A stretch of DNA of 24,495 nt from a virus, in IMG/VR virus record IMGVR_UViG_3300044701_000927, positions 1-24,495 of that record. The stretch is one strand, 5' to 3'. Positions 1-5,368 of this stretch are shown here, in pieces. Numbering within the stretch: position 1 is the stretch's first letter; every line of letters begins with the position of its first letter. The notes beneath the pieces are model-generated. The model was not told where the DNA came from, searched no databases, and saw only the letters and a program-made list of their open reading frames with translations. The translations under genes were made by a program, and so were the position numbers.

Positions 1-302
1 ATCGTTTACTTCAGGAACAACTTCGCGCTAAAGATGGTCAGCCTGTGGCTGTTGTCGGCGGCGTCGAACTTCCGGTTAGCGACTACATCGCTAATCTGAA
101 AAACCCTGGCAGCGGCTACGAACATCATTTCGCAGCTACTAACAGGGCCGGCATGGGTGTAACGGGCAGTGCTCGCGCCACCGCATTCCCCGGACAATCC
201 AACCCCTGGTCAAAAGACGGCTGGAACATTACCCAGCAAATGATGCTTTTGGCCCAGGATCCCGACAAGGCCCGTCTACTCAAAGCAGAAGCCGGCGCCT
301 AG
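1..302 (+). CDS. C-terminal part of a protein encoded just upstream of the capsid gene (scaffold or head protein candidate)
   Basis: The frame is open from the left edge (first full codon at 3) to a TAG at 300-302, so only about 99 C-terminal residues are present. GTG at 45 and GTG at 126 could be read as starts, but coding-like sequence continues upstream of both, so I treat the gene as truncated by the window. The tail is mostly polar, with a short helical end (WNITQQMMLLAQDPDKARLL) and no membrane segment. It lies directly before the major capsid gene, where phages of this kind usually encode a scaffold or a maturation protease. I see no protease motif in this fragment, so scaffold or capsid accessory protein is an inference from position. 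A small hairpin (GCCCC, loop TGT, GGGGC) begins at the last base of the stop codon. Confidence 0.65.
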   Translation, partial: RLLQEQLRAKDGQPVAVVGGVELPVSDYIANLKNPGSGYEHHFAATNRAGMGVTGSARATAFPGQSNPWSKDGWNITQQMMLLAQDPDKARLLKAEAGA

Positions 303-314
303 CCCCTGTGGGGC
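302..314 (+). other. short GC hairpin between the first gene and the capsid gene
   Basis: A perfect 5-bp stem with a 3-base loop begins on the last base of the upstream stop codon. No T tract follows, so it is not a standard intrinsic terminator. It could protect a processed 3' end or act as an attenuator ahead of the highly expressed capsid gene, or it could be chance. Confidence 0.35.
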
Positions 315-348
315 GCAACCCCAACCCTGACTCCACTGGAGCTAACCC

Positions 349-1464
349 ATGTCTTCCTTTGCAGGTAACTACGGGGCAACTTCGACTTTCCTGTCGAACC
401 TTGTCACCCGTCCTGAGTTTCTTCAATACACCGCTGAAGGCATCTTCGAGCAATCGAAGTGGATCCAAAGCGGCATTGTGCAGCGCAACGCTGCCCTGGA
501 CGCCCGCGCTGGCGGTACCCGCGTGCGCGTGCCCTTCTTCGATCCGATCGCCCCGACTGAGACCCAAATCCTCAGCACCAACACCTGGGGTGGCGGCGGT
601 GGCTATCTGGTGCCCCAGAACGTGACTGCCGACGAGCAGATCATGACGCTGCTGCACCGTGGCTTTGCCTATGCCGCTGATGACCTCAGCAAGCTCGGCT
701 CCGGCGCTGACCCCTTGGCTCACGTCCGTAACCAGCTGACCGCCGCCATCAACAAGCTGAAGACCGGCACCCTCGCCGCTCAACTGCTTGGCCTGTTTGG
801 TGGTATCTCCGGCGCTGGCGTCCTCGGCCCCAACCAGACCGACAAGTCGTTTGCCGGTGTCCCCGGTTCCATGACCGAGGCCAACTTCCTGAACGTTGCC
901 AACGTTGTGGCCGCCAAGGCCAAGCTGGGTGAGCGCGGCGACGAGTTCGACGCCATCGCCATGCACTCCAACGTGGCGTACTACCTGCAGCAGATCGGGA
1001 TGCTGACCTTCAGCACCTCCGCTCTGTCCACTGGTGGCGCTGTTGTCTGGGGCGGCGGCGGTGTGGGCGTGACCCAAACCGAGGCTGCTTACTTCGCCGG
1101 TCTCCGCGTGGTGATCGACGACCAGCTGATCGCTCTGACCGGCGGTACTGCCACCCACGCCAAGAAGTACCCTGTGTACCTCTTCAAGTCGGGTGTGGTT
1201 TCCGAGGGCATCCAACAGGATCTGCGCCTCGCCGCTGACCGCAACATCCTGTCCATGCAGGACGTTCTGGCTGTGGACTACCACTACGGTTACCACATCA
1301 CCGGCACCAAGTGGAGCGATGCCGGCGACAACCCGACCAACGCCACCACCAGCGGAAACCTCGGCAACACCTCCTCTTGGGCTCTGGTGTTCTCCACCAC
1401 CAAGATGGTGCCTGTGGCCCGTCTGCTCGTCAACACCCCGTTCGATACCACGGCTTACGCCTGA
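349..1464 (+). CDS. major capsid protein
   Basis: This 371-residue protein most likely forms the icosahedral shell. The N-terminal region has the pattern seen in the phage capsid family that resembles gp13-type coat proteins: an F-E-Q-S-K-W-I-Q-S-G stretch near residue 30, then a GGTRVRVPFFDP motif around 55-66. A Gly-rich loop follows near 80. HK97 fold is inferred from family, not seen directly. The start is ATG 349, with TGGAG eleven bases upstream. Codon use is strongly biased to C-ending codons, as expected of the most highly translated phage gene, and differs clearly from the tape measure. It is the last gene before a strong terminator. Downstream neck, tail tube and tape-measure genes in canonical order support the call. 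Confidence 0.9.
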   Translation: MSSFAGNYGATSTFLSNLVTRPEFLQYTAEGIFEQSKWIQSGIVQRNAALDARAGGTRVRVPFFDPIAPTETQILSTNTWGGGGGYLVPQNVTADEQIMTLLHRGFAYAADDLSKLGSGADPLAHVRNQLTAAINKLKTGTLAAQLLGLFGGISGAGVLGPNQTDKSFAGVPGSMTEANFLNVANVVAAKAKLGERGDEFDAIAMHSNVAYYLQQIGMLTFSTSALSTGGAVVWGGGGVGVTQTEAAYFAGLRVVIDDQLIALTGGTATHAKKYPVYLFKSGVVSEGIQQDLRLAADRNILSMQDVLAVDYHYGYHITGTKWSDAGDNPTNATTSGNLGNTSSWALVFSTTKMVPVARLLVNTPFDTTAYA

Positions 1465-1480
1465 TCTTGAACACGGCTAC

Positions 1481-1514
1481 AAAAAGGGCCCCCATTACGG
1501 GGGCCTTTTCTTTT
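1481..1514. terminator. bidirectional intrinsic terminator after the capsid gene
   Basis: AAAAAGGG, then CCCCC, loop ATTAC, GGGGG, then CCTTTT form a stem of 7 G-C pairs extended by A-T pairs. A T-rich run follows on the + strand and the A run gives a U tract on the - strand. It lies 16 bases after the capsid stop and 5 bases beyond the stop of the leftward gene at 1520-1795, so it can serve both converging genes. Confidence 0.88.
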
Positions 1515-1519
1515 GCCTA

Positions 1520-1795
1520 TCAGAGACCCAGCCGGAGTTTCTCCTGCGCCTCGAACACACTGCCGGTGTTCATCGACATCTTGTACGACTGCAGGAAGAG
1601 CTGGTTAATCACGTCAAAGCTCACCTGGAGCATCTCGTGAATCTCCTGGGTCGAGAGCTTCTGATCTTCCCGCAACCGCCGAATCTCGGGTGCCACGTCC
1701 TCCAGTTTCCGCACTTCCTTCCCAGGCAGTACAGAAGGGGCCTCGGCCACTACGCTGGTGTCAGCGTCCACTTGTTTGCGAGCAGGCATGAGCAT
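1520..1795 (-). CDS. small HTH-like protein encoded against the head genes
   Basis: This leftward gene of about 91 residues lies inside the rightward head-tail operon. The middle of the protein (EIRRLREDQKLSTQEIHEML, then QVSFDVINQLFLQSY) has the spacing of a helix-turn-helix: helix, short turn, recognition-like helix. An Ala/Val/Pro-containing N-terminal tail precedes it. The frame stays open up to an ATG at 1831, but ATG 1795 or 1789 is likelier: 1795 follows AACC, matching the Y-Y-ATG context of other starts here, and has a weak purine stretch (GAAGAG) upstream. A -10-like TATCCT lies 20 bases upstream. The gene ends at the bidirectional terminator. A DNA-binding or transcriptional role is inferred from the HTH pattern only. 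It could also be a virion-associated protein. Confidence 0.65.
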   Translation of the reverse strand: MLMPARKQVDADTSVVAEAPSVLPGKEVRKLEDVAPEIRRLREDQKLSTQEIHEMLQVSFDVINQLFLQSYKMSMNTGSVFEAQEKLRLGL

Positions 1796-1957
1796 GGTTC
1801 GTCTCTTCGTACTACAGGATAGCCGCCGCACGTTCCTTGACGTCCCCTACGGCAAACATTTAGAGGCCCAAGCCGACCTGGAAATGTCCGGCGCAAATGT
1901 CTACCACGCAGCTCTTCTAAGTGCTCCGCCGAAATCAAGAAACTACCGCAACACAGC

Positions 1958-1963
1958 TAGACT
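1958..1963 (+). promoter_or_regulatory. -10-like element TAGACT, 21 bases before the start at 1985
   Basis: TAGACT sits in the divergent gap 1796-1984, between the leftward HTH-like gene and the first neck gene. No convincing -35 box lies 17 bases upstream. The spacing of exactly 21 bases to the GTG start is shared with four other sites in the window (5342, 13521, 14593, and 23083 on the minus strand). Confidence 0.55.
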
Positions 1964-1984
1964 GAATCAAAGACTGTATTAGCC

Positions 1985-2515
1985 GTGCCAGCAGCAATCG
2001 ACGCGACTCTCGGAGGCACCTCTGCGAACTCGTACGTCACGCTGGCTGCTGCCAACACGTATTTCGAGACGGTCCCCGACTCCAGCACCTGGACCAACAA
2101 AACCGACGACCAGAAAAACCGGGCCCTAATCTCCGCCACTCGCTGGATCGACGCCCTCACCTTCTACGGTGACCGCTGCACGGAAACCCAAGCCCTGAAG
2201 TGGCCGCGAGAAGACTACAAAGTCGATGGCATCGACTTGGCCTGCACCCTGATCCCCGAGGGCATCAAAGTCGCCACCTACGAACTGGCGCGTGCCTTCG
2301 CCAACGACGCGGACGCCATCACCGGCACCAGCGGTACTAGCGGCATCTACGACGAAGTCGAGCTGGGCGACCTCAAAGTCAAATACAACAAAACTTCACA
2401 AACCAGCGGCGTCATCAACAACGTCTTCGACGTCTACCCCTGGCTCCAGACCTACCTTGGCGCCTACTGCCTGGGCGGCGCATCTAATCACGCCGTTCGC
2501 CTGTACCGAGGTTAG
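1985..2515 (+). CDS. head-tail connector / head completion protein (DnaT_2-like fold family)
   Basis: The 176-residue product carries the recognisable pattern of the phage family labelled putative DnaT-like ssDNA-binding protein: GGTSANSYVTLAAANTYF at residues 10-27, a W-x-x-x-(S/T/D)-D-x-x-K-x-x-A-L-I-x-A-T-x-W-I-D stretch near 36-57, then a QALKWPR motif at about 69-75. Despite the family name, such genes sit between capsid and tail genes in siphoviruses and are usually interpreted as head-tail adaptors that dock on the portal. The start is GTG 1985, preceded by GCC with no Shine-Dalgarno. It opens a unit driven by the TAGACT element. The next gene starts 2 bases after its stop. Confidence 0.8.
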   Translation: MPAAIDATLGGTSANSYVTLAAANTYFETVPDSSTWTNKTDDQKNRALISATRWIDALTFYGDRCTETQALKWPREDYKVDGIDLACTLIPEGIKVATYELARAFANDADAITGTSGTSGIYDEVELGDLKVKYNKTSQTSGVINNVFDVYPWLQTYLGAYCLGGASNHAVRLYRG

Positions 2516-2517
2516 AC

Positions 2518-2895
2518 ATGAGCCGCGTCGATACGGTTTTTGCAGGAATTCCGGGCCCTCTTTTGCAGGACTGGGGCATCGACGCGACGTACATCCAAGC
2601 CGGAAGTTGTGATACCTACGATCCCGAGACTGGCACCCTCTTGAATACCGAGGAGTCCATCCCTGTCCGCGTCCTCATTACCCAAATCAAACCCGAAGAA
2701 TTCGACAGCACCTACCAAACCACGGACGTGAAGATGCTGCTAGGTAACAGCGAACTGGGCGACTACGTCCCCTCCGTCCGTGACACCATCCAGTACCAGC
2801 AGGATGGAACAACCCGCACTGGACGCATCATTGACGTTAAAACTTACCGAGGTGACAGCCCCATTTTTCACTCTTTAGTTGTGAGGCCTCAGTAA
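2518..2895 (+). CDS. head closure / neck protein candidate
   Basis: This 125-residue protein is rich in beta-forming segments (PVRVLITQIKP, TIQYQQDG, TGRIIDVKTYRG, HSLVVRPQ), consistent with the small beta-barrel head-closure proteins (SPP1 gp16 or lambda FII type) that follow the adaptor gene. I see no diagnostic motif, so the function comes from size, order and predicted beta content. ATG 2518 lies two bases after the upstream stop. The stop TAA (2893-2895) overlaps the next ATG by one base (TAATG), indicating coupled translation. Confidence 0.65.
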   Translation: MSRVDTVFAGIPGPLLQDWGIDATYIQAGSCDTYDPETGTLLNTEESIPVRVLITQIKPEEFDSTYQTTDVKMLLGNSELGDYVPSVRDTIQYQQDGTTRTGRIIDVKTYRGDSPIFHSLVVRPQ

Positions 2896-3407
2896 TGGCC
2901 AAACTTACCGACCTAGAAAAAGACGCCTACAACTGGGTCAATAACCTGGCACGAAATTCGGCCAAGGAAATCATGAACGGCCTCGCAGAGGCTGGTCCCG
3001 AGTGGAGCGGCGACTTTAAAGACAGTTGGATAGCGGACGCCGCCGGTGCAGGTACAGGCGGAGGCGGAGGGTATCCGTATTCACTAAAAGAAATACCCCG
3101 ACTACCCGCAACTAAACGAGAAGTCGAGCGCAGAACAAAATTTGTCATCTATAACTCCGCGCCCCATGCTGCTATTGCCATGGATCTCGTCGATGTACCG
3201 GCGAAAGACTTCAAGAAGGTCGGTTACCCCCGTGGCGAAATAGTCGCAAAAGGAAGCCGTCCGGCCACCGGCAAACGTGGCGAAGTCTCAGGCAAGGGCA
3301 ACTCAACCAGCACCGCCCCTCTCGACTGGTATCCCCTGTTCGTGCAAGGCGGCAAAATGCAGAAAGCCCTCGAACGTGGCGTGCGCTCAGCGCCTCCTTC
3401 CCTATGA
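2895..3407 (+). CDS. neck / tail completion protein (HK97 gp10-like)
   Basis: This is a 170-residue basic protein. It has an N-terminal amphipathic helix (about 1-30), the motif WSGDFKDSW at about 37-45, a Gly-rich loop near 54-59 and the segment FVIYNSAPHAAIAMDL at about 83-98. The W-(S/T)-G-x-(L/F)-x-x-S-W motif and the later Y-N-x-A-P-(H/Y)-A-x-(A/x)-x motif are typical of HK97 gp10-like neck proteins, which act in head-tail joining or tail completion. Basic residues are concentrated in 110-140 (KGSRPATGKRGEVSGKG), which could contact DNA or an acidic partner. It overlaps the upstream gene by 1 base and the downstream gene by 4 (ATGA). Confidence 0.75.
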   Translation: MAKLTDLEKDAYNWVNNLARNSAKEIMNGLAEAGPEWSGDFKDSWIADAAGAGTGGGGGYPYSLKEIPRLPATKREVERRTKFVIYNSAPHAAIAMDLVDVPAKDFKKVGYPRGEIVAKGSRPATGKRGEVSGKGNSTSTAPLDWYPLFVQGGKMQKALERGVRSAPPSL

Positions 3408-3871
3408 ACTATCAAGCAATCCGCGCCGTAATCGAAGGACCGCTACTCACGGCATACAACAGCCTGGTGCCCGCCGTCCCTGTCTACTTCGACAACGTAA
3501 TGAACGATGGTGCTGACAGCGCTGAAGAATACGTCCACGTCAATATTCAGTTTGGCCTCACTACCGAGACTGCTCTTTCTGCGGACCATGATTATGTGCG
3601 AGGTGTGGTGGTTGTTCGCACGTACACCCCCAAGGGTAAAGGGCCGGCCCGCAATCAAACCCTGGTTAACACTGCTGCTACTGTTCTGCGCGAGTTAAAC
3701 GCTACACCGAAGTCAAATACAGGCGTGTACCTCCGCACCGGATCTATCGAAGGACCGTCTTTCAGTCCTGACTACGGCGGAAACGTACCAGATCAACAAT
3801 CCCGTCGTGCGTTTACACCGTTCTTTATTTCACGCATTTCCGCAGGATTCCAAGCACAAGTAATTTCTTAG
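3404..3871 (+). CDS. tail terminator protein
   Basis: The 155-residue product fits the phage tail-terminator group: a short N-terminal helix, a VPVYFDNV strand at about 25-32, the AEEYVHVNIQFG motif at about 39-50, a VRGVVVVRTYTPKGKG segment at about 65-80, and a long C-terminal part that includes RRAFTPFFISR. Such proteins form a hexameric ring that stops tail-tube polymerisation and joins the tail to the neck. Position immediately before the tail tube gene agrees. ATG 3404 overlaps the preceding stop (ATGA). It is the last gene of the neck unit. A 75-base gap with a possible hairpin and -10-like TACCGT follows. Confidence 0.75.
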   Translation: MNYQAIRAVIEGPLLTAYNSLVPAVPVYFDNVMNDGADSAEEYVHVNIQFGLTTETALSADHDYVRGVVVVRTYTPKGKGPARNQTLVNTAATVLRELNATPKSNTGVYLRTGSIEGPSFSPDYGGNVPDQQSRRAFTPFFISRISAGFQAQVIS

Positions 3872-3873
3872 TA

Positions 3874-3916
3874 GCACGGCTTTACACCAGCTAACCTGTA
3901 TTAAGCCGGGCCGTGC
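3874..3916 (+). other. possible long hairpin in the gap before the tail tube gene
   Basis: GCACGGC (3874-3880) can pair with GCCGTGC (3910-3916) across a 29-base loop, and GGCTT (3878-3882) can alternatively pair with AAGCC (3903-3907). No T tract follows. The two competing pairings suggest an attenuator or processing site ahead of a highly expressed structural gene. A -10-like TACCGT at 3920-3925 lies 21 bases before ATG 3947. Confidence 0.35.
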
Positions 3917-3946
3917 CCGTACCGTTCACTTCCCCTGGTATCATCC

Positions 3947-4693
3947 ATGGCCACCGTTCTCTCGGGCACTTCCGGCGCCCTGTACTACACCCCTGCCGGT
4001 ACTTCGGTCACCACTCTGGCTGCTAGCGCTTTCCCCGCTACCGGCTCCAACATCACCGTAGGTTCCTACCTGGGCTTCAAGGTCAATGACCCCGTGACCT
4101 TGGCTTACCCTGTAGGCGCCACGGTTACCAACGCTATCGCCGCTGGTGCGTACTTTGTGAAGACGTACGATGCCACGACCGGCATCATGACCATCAGTTC
4201 TACCGCTGGTGGTGCCGCTGCAACCGCAACCGCCCTTCCCTCTGGCTTCGGAGCCAATTTCGCCAGTATCACCTACACCGCCCCTGTTGTGGTGGGCTCC
4301 GTCCGCGAGTGGAGCTTCGAGATCACCCGCGCTGAGATCGACGTCACCACGATCGGTCAGGAAATCGGTCAGTACACGGCCTTCCGTACCTACATCCCCG
4401 GTTTCGCTGACGGTTCTGGTTCCGCCACGGTGTACACCACCGACGACGACACCAACCTGTCCAGCCGGATGATCGAGGACGTCATCCAGCGCCAGCAAAA
4501 CGGTGCAACGATGAAGCTGTACATCGACCGTGTCGTTGCCAGCGGCACCGTCAACGAAACTGCCAGCCGCTCGATCACCGTCCCTGTGATTCTGACCTCT
4601 GCCAGCCTGACGGTTAATCCCGACGACGGCCAGAGTGTCGAGATCGCCTTCCGCCCGAGCGACGTCCCGACCTTCGACCTCAGCAAGTCCTGA
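3947..4693 (+). CDS. major tail (tube) protein
   Basis: This 248-residue protein is dominated by Thr, Ser, Val, Ala and Gly in alternating beta-strand patterns, as in siphovirus tail-tube subunits. The segment VREWSFEITRAEIDVTTIGQ at about 123-142 resembles the conserved strand of tube proteins, and the C-terminal part (SITVPVILTSASLTV) reads as sheet. The Ser/Thr/Ala-rich region at about 20-105 may be a surface insertion. The gene lies between the tail terminator and the chaperone pair and has its own terminator, so it can be expressed at high molar ratio. ATG 3947 is preceded by CC with no Shine-Dalgarno. C-rich codon use matches the capsid gene. The long leftward frame across it is a composition shadow. 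Confidence 0.85.
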   Translation: MATVLSGTSGALYYTPAGTSVTTLAASAFPATGSNITVGSYLGFKVNDPVTLAYPVGATVTNAIAAGAYFVKTYDATTGIMTISSTAGGAAATATALPSGFGANFASITYTAPVVVGSVREWSFEITRAEIDVTTIGQEIGQYTAFRTYIPGFADGSGSATVYTTDDDTNLSSRMIEDVIQRQQNGATMKLYIDRVVASGTVNETASRSITVPVILTSASLTVNPDDGQSVEIAFRPSDVPTFDLSKS

Positions 4694-4722
4694 TAGGTTG
4701 ACACTCGACCAGGAAACATACA

Positions 4723-4747
4723 GCCCCGGCAAACCCGGGGCTTTTTT
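4723..4747 (+). terminator. intrinsic terminator after the tail tube gene
   Basis: The stem GCCCCGG (4723-4729) pairs perfectly with CCGGGGC (4735-4741) across the loop CAAAC, and six T follow. It lies 29 bases beyond the tail tube stop. Confidence 0.9.
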
Positions 4748-4760
4748 CTGTCTACTGCGT

Positions 4761-4766
4761 TACACT
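4761..4766 (+). promoter_or_regulatory. -10-like element TACACT before the tail chaperone gene
   Basis: TACACTAACG follows the terminator directly and is 25 bases before ATG 4792. The same string TACACTAACG, with GTTGTC a few bases later, occurs on the minus strand before the gene starting at 20726. This shared sequence supports a promoter role. No -35 box is evident. Confidence 0.5.
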
Positions 4767-4791
4767 AACGACGTTGTCTACAGCAGTTTCC

Positions 4792-5136
4792 ATGCCCGCC
4801 GCACCACGCGCAATCGACCGTCTGCGAAAGGCCGCCAACCTGGAGCCCGCCAAAAAGACCGTCACACTCACGGACGGCAGCGAATTTGAAATGTGGGTAA
4901 CGCCCCTGACGATGGCGGAACGCGAGCGTGCCCAAAAGCAAGCCAAGTCGGACGATGCTGGCGCCTTTGCCTTGCAACTCCTGCTGACTAAAGCCTGCGA
5001 CGAGACGGGCACCCGCATGTTCAACGCTGGTGAGATCGACATCCTGAAGAACGAGGTCAAGGACAAAGACCTCCAGACCCTGATGCTGGCGATCCTGACC
5101 GATGATTCGGAGGAGCTCGACACCAAAAGCACTTGA
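4792..5136 (+). CDS. tail assembly chaperone, N-terminal part (gpG-like)
   Basis: This 114-residue acidic and helical protein sits between tail tube and tape measure, the fixed place of the tail assembly chaperone. An N-terminal basic helix (RAIDRLRKAANLEPAKK) leads to a strand pair (TVTLTDGSEFEMWVTPL) and a Glu/Lys-rich helix (MAERERAQKQAKSDDAGA), a layout known from gpG-like chaperones. The frame stays open back to a TTG at 4774, but ATG 4792, preceded by TTCC, is preferred. Its last 35 bases overlap the downstream frame, which is +1 relative to it. Shifting at the AAAA of 5125-5128 would give a fusion of about 175 residues (112 + 63). Chaperones of this type bind the tape measure and recruit tube subunits, and are absent from the virion. 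Confidence 0.8.
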   Translation: MPAAPRAIDRLRKAANLEPAKKTVTLTDGSEFEMWVTPLTMAERERAQKQAKSDDAGAFALQLLLTKACDETGTRMFNAGEIDILKNEVKDKDLQTLMLAILTDDSEELDTKST

Positions 5137-5320
5137 GGCCGAACTCAAAAAAGACACCTACCTCTACATCCAGTTCTTCGTCGCGGAGAAGCTCGGACTA
5201 ACGCTGTCCGAGCTCCGCTCGCGTATGACAGAAATGGAATTGATCGGCTGGCACACCTACTTCAAGCTCCAAGCCGACGCCGAAAAAGAAGCCTACGCAA
5301 AAGCCAAACGCCGCCGTTAG
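5102..5320 (+). CDS. tail assembly chaperone, C-terminal extension (gpT-like), probably made by frameshifting
   Basis: The frame encodes LYIQFFVAEKLGLTLSELRS, then RMTEMELIGWHTYFKLQADA and a Lys/Arg-rich end. The M-T-x-x-E-L-x-x-W-x-x-Y-F pattern is typical of the T half of G/T chaperone pairs. The only ATG at the front of the frame (5102) lies inside the upstream gene and has no Shine-Dalgarno, so separate initiation looks poor. The expected product is the fusion read through the overlap, starting in this frame at GCA 5129. This frame is +1 relative to the upstream gene, so the shift would be +1 or -2, unlike the -1 of lambda. The stop TAG (5318-5320) lies in the loop of the following terminator. 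Confidence 0.75.
   Translation: MIRRSSTPKALEAELKKDTYLYIQFFVAEKLGLTLSELRSRMTEMELIGWHTYFKLQADAEKEAYAKAKRRR
5109..5130 (+). promoter_or_regulatory. candidate programmed frameshift site in the chaperone overlap
   Basis: In the upstream frame the codons are ACC AAA AGC ACT TGA, with AAA at 5125-5127. Since 5128 is also A, a tRNA-Lys can move +1 from AAA to AAA with full re-pairing and continue at GCA 5129. GGAGGAG at 5109-5115 is Shine-Dalgarno-like and has no start codon in the downstream frame after it, so it may stimulate shifting rather than initiate. The upstream stop TGA lies two codons after the slip codon. The direction and the exact slip codon are inferences. Confidence 0.5.
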
Positions 5321-5334
5321 TCCGGCGGCTTTTT
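5311..5334 (+). terminator. intrinsic terminator at the end of the chaperone pair
   Basis: CCGCCG pairs with CGGCGG across a short loop that contains the stop codon TAG, followed by CTTTTT. It overlaps the last codons of the chaperone extension and separates it from the tape-measure unit. Confidence 0.82.
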
Positions 5335-5341
5335 AACGGGA

Positions 5342-5347
5342 TAGACT
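5342..5347 (+). promoter_or_regulatory. -10-like element TAGACT, 21 bases before the tape-measure start
   Basis: TAGACT begins 8 bases after the preceding terminator and lies exactly 21 bases before GTG 5369. It is identical to the hexamer at 1958-1963 and has the same spacing. No -35 box is visible because the upstream DNA is the terminator stem. Confidence 0.6.
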
Positions 5348-5368
5348 GCAGACACTGAGGACCAGTCC

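Noticed and set aside
280-1296. 338-residue leftward open frame across the capsid gene
   Set aside because: It is antisense to a well-supported capsid gene. The composition (His, Gly, Val, Gln runs) is what the C-rich codon bias of the real gene produces in the other strand.
1193-1822. 209-residue rightward open frame at the end of the capsid gene
   Set aside because: It runs through a terminator and over the leftward HTH-like gene. The Pro/Thr/Ser-rich product looks like a frame shadow.
1837-1865. TTGACG with 17-base spacer and TTAGAG in the divergent gap
   Set aside because: The -10 match is weak, it is not near a start codon at a usual distance, and TAGACT at 1958 explains the downstream gene better.
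4698-4703. Perfect -35-like TTGACA after the tail tube gene
   Set aside because: No -10-like sequence lies 16-18 bases downstream, since that position is the terminator stem. It is probably chance.
3941-4732. 263-residue leftward open frame across the tail tube gene
   Set aside because: Antisense shadow of the tail tube gene, rich in Gly, Asp and Val with no recognisable domain.
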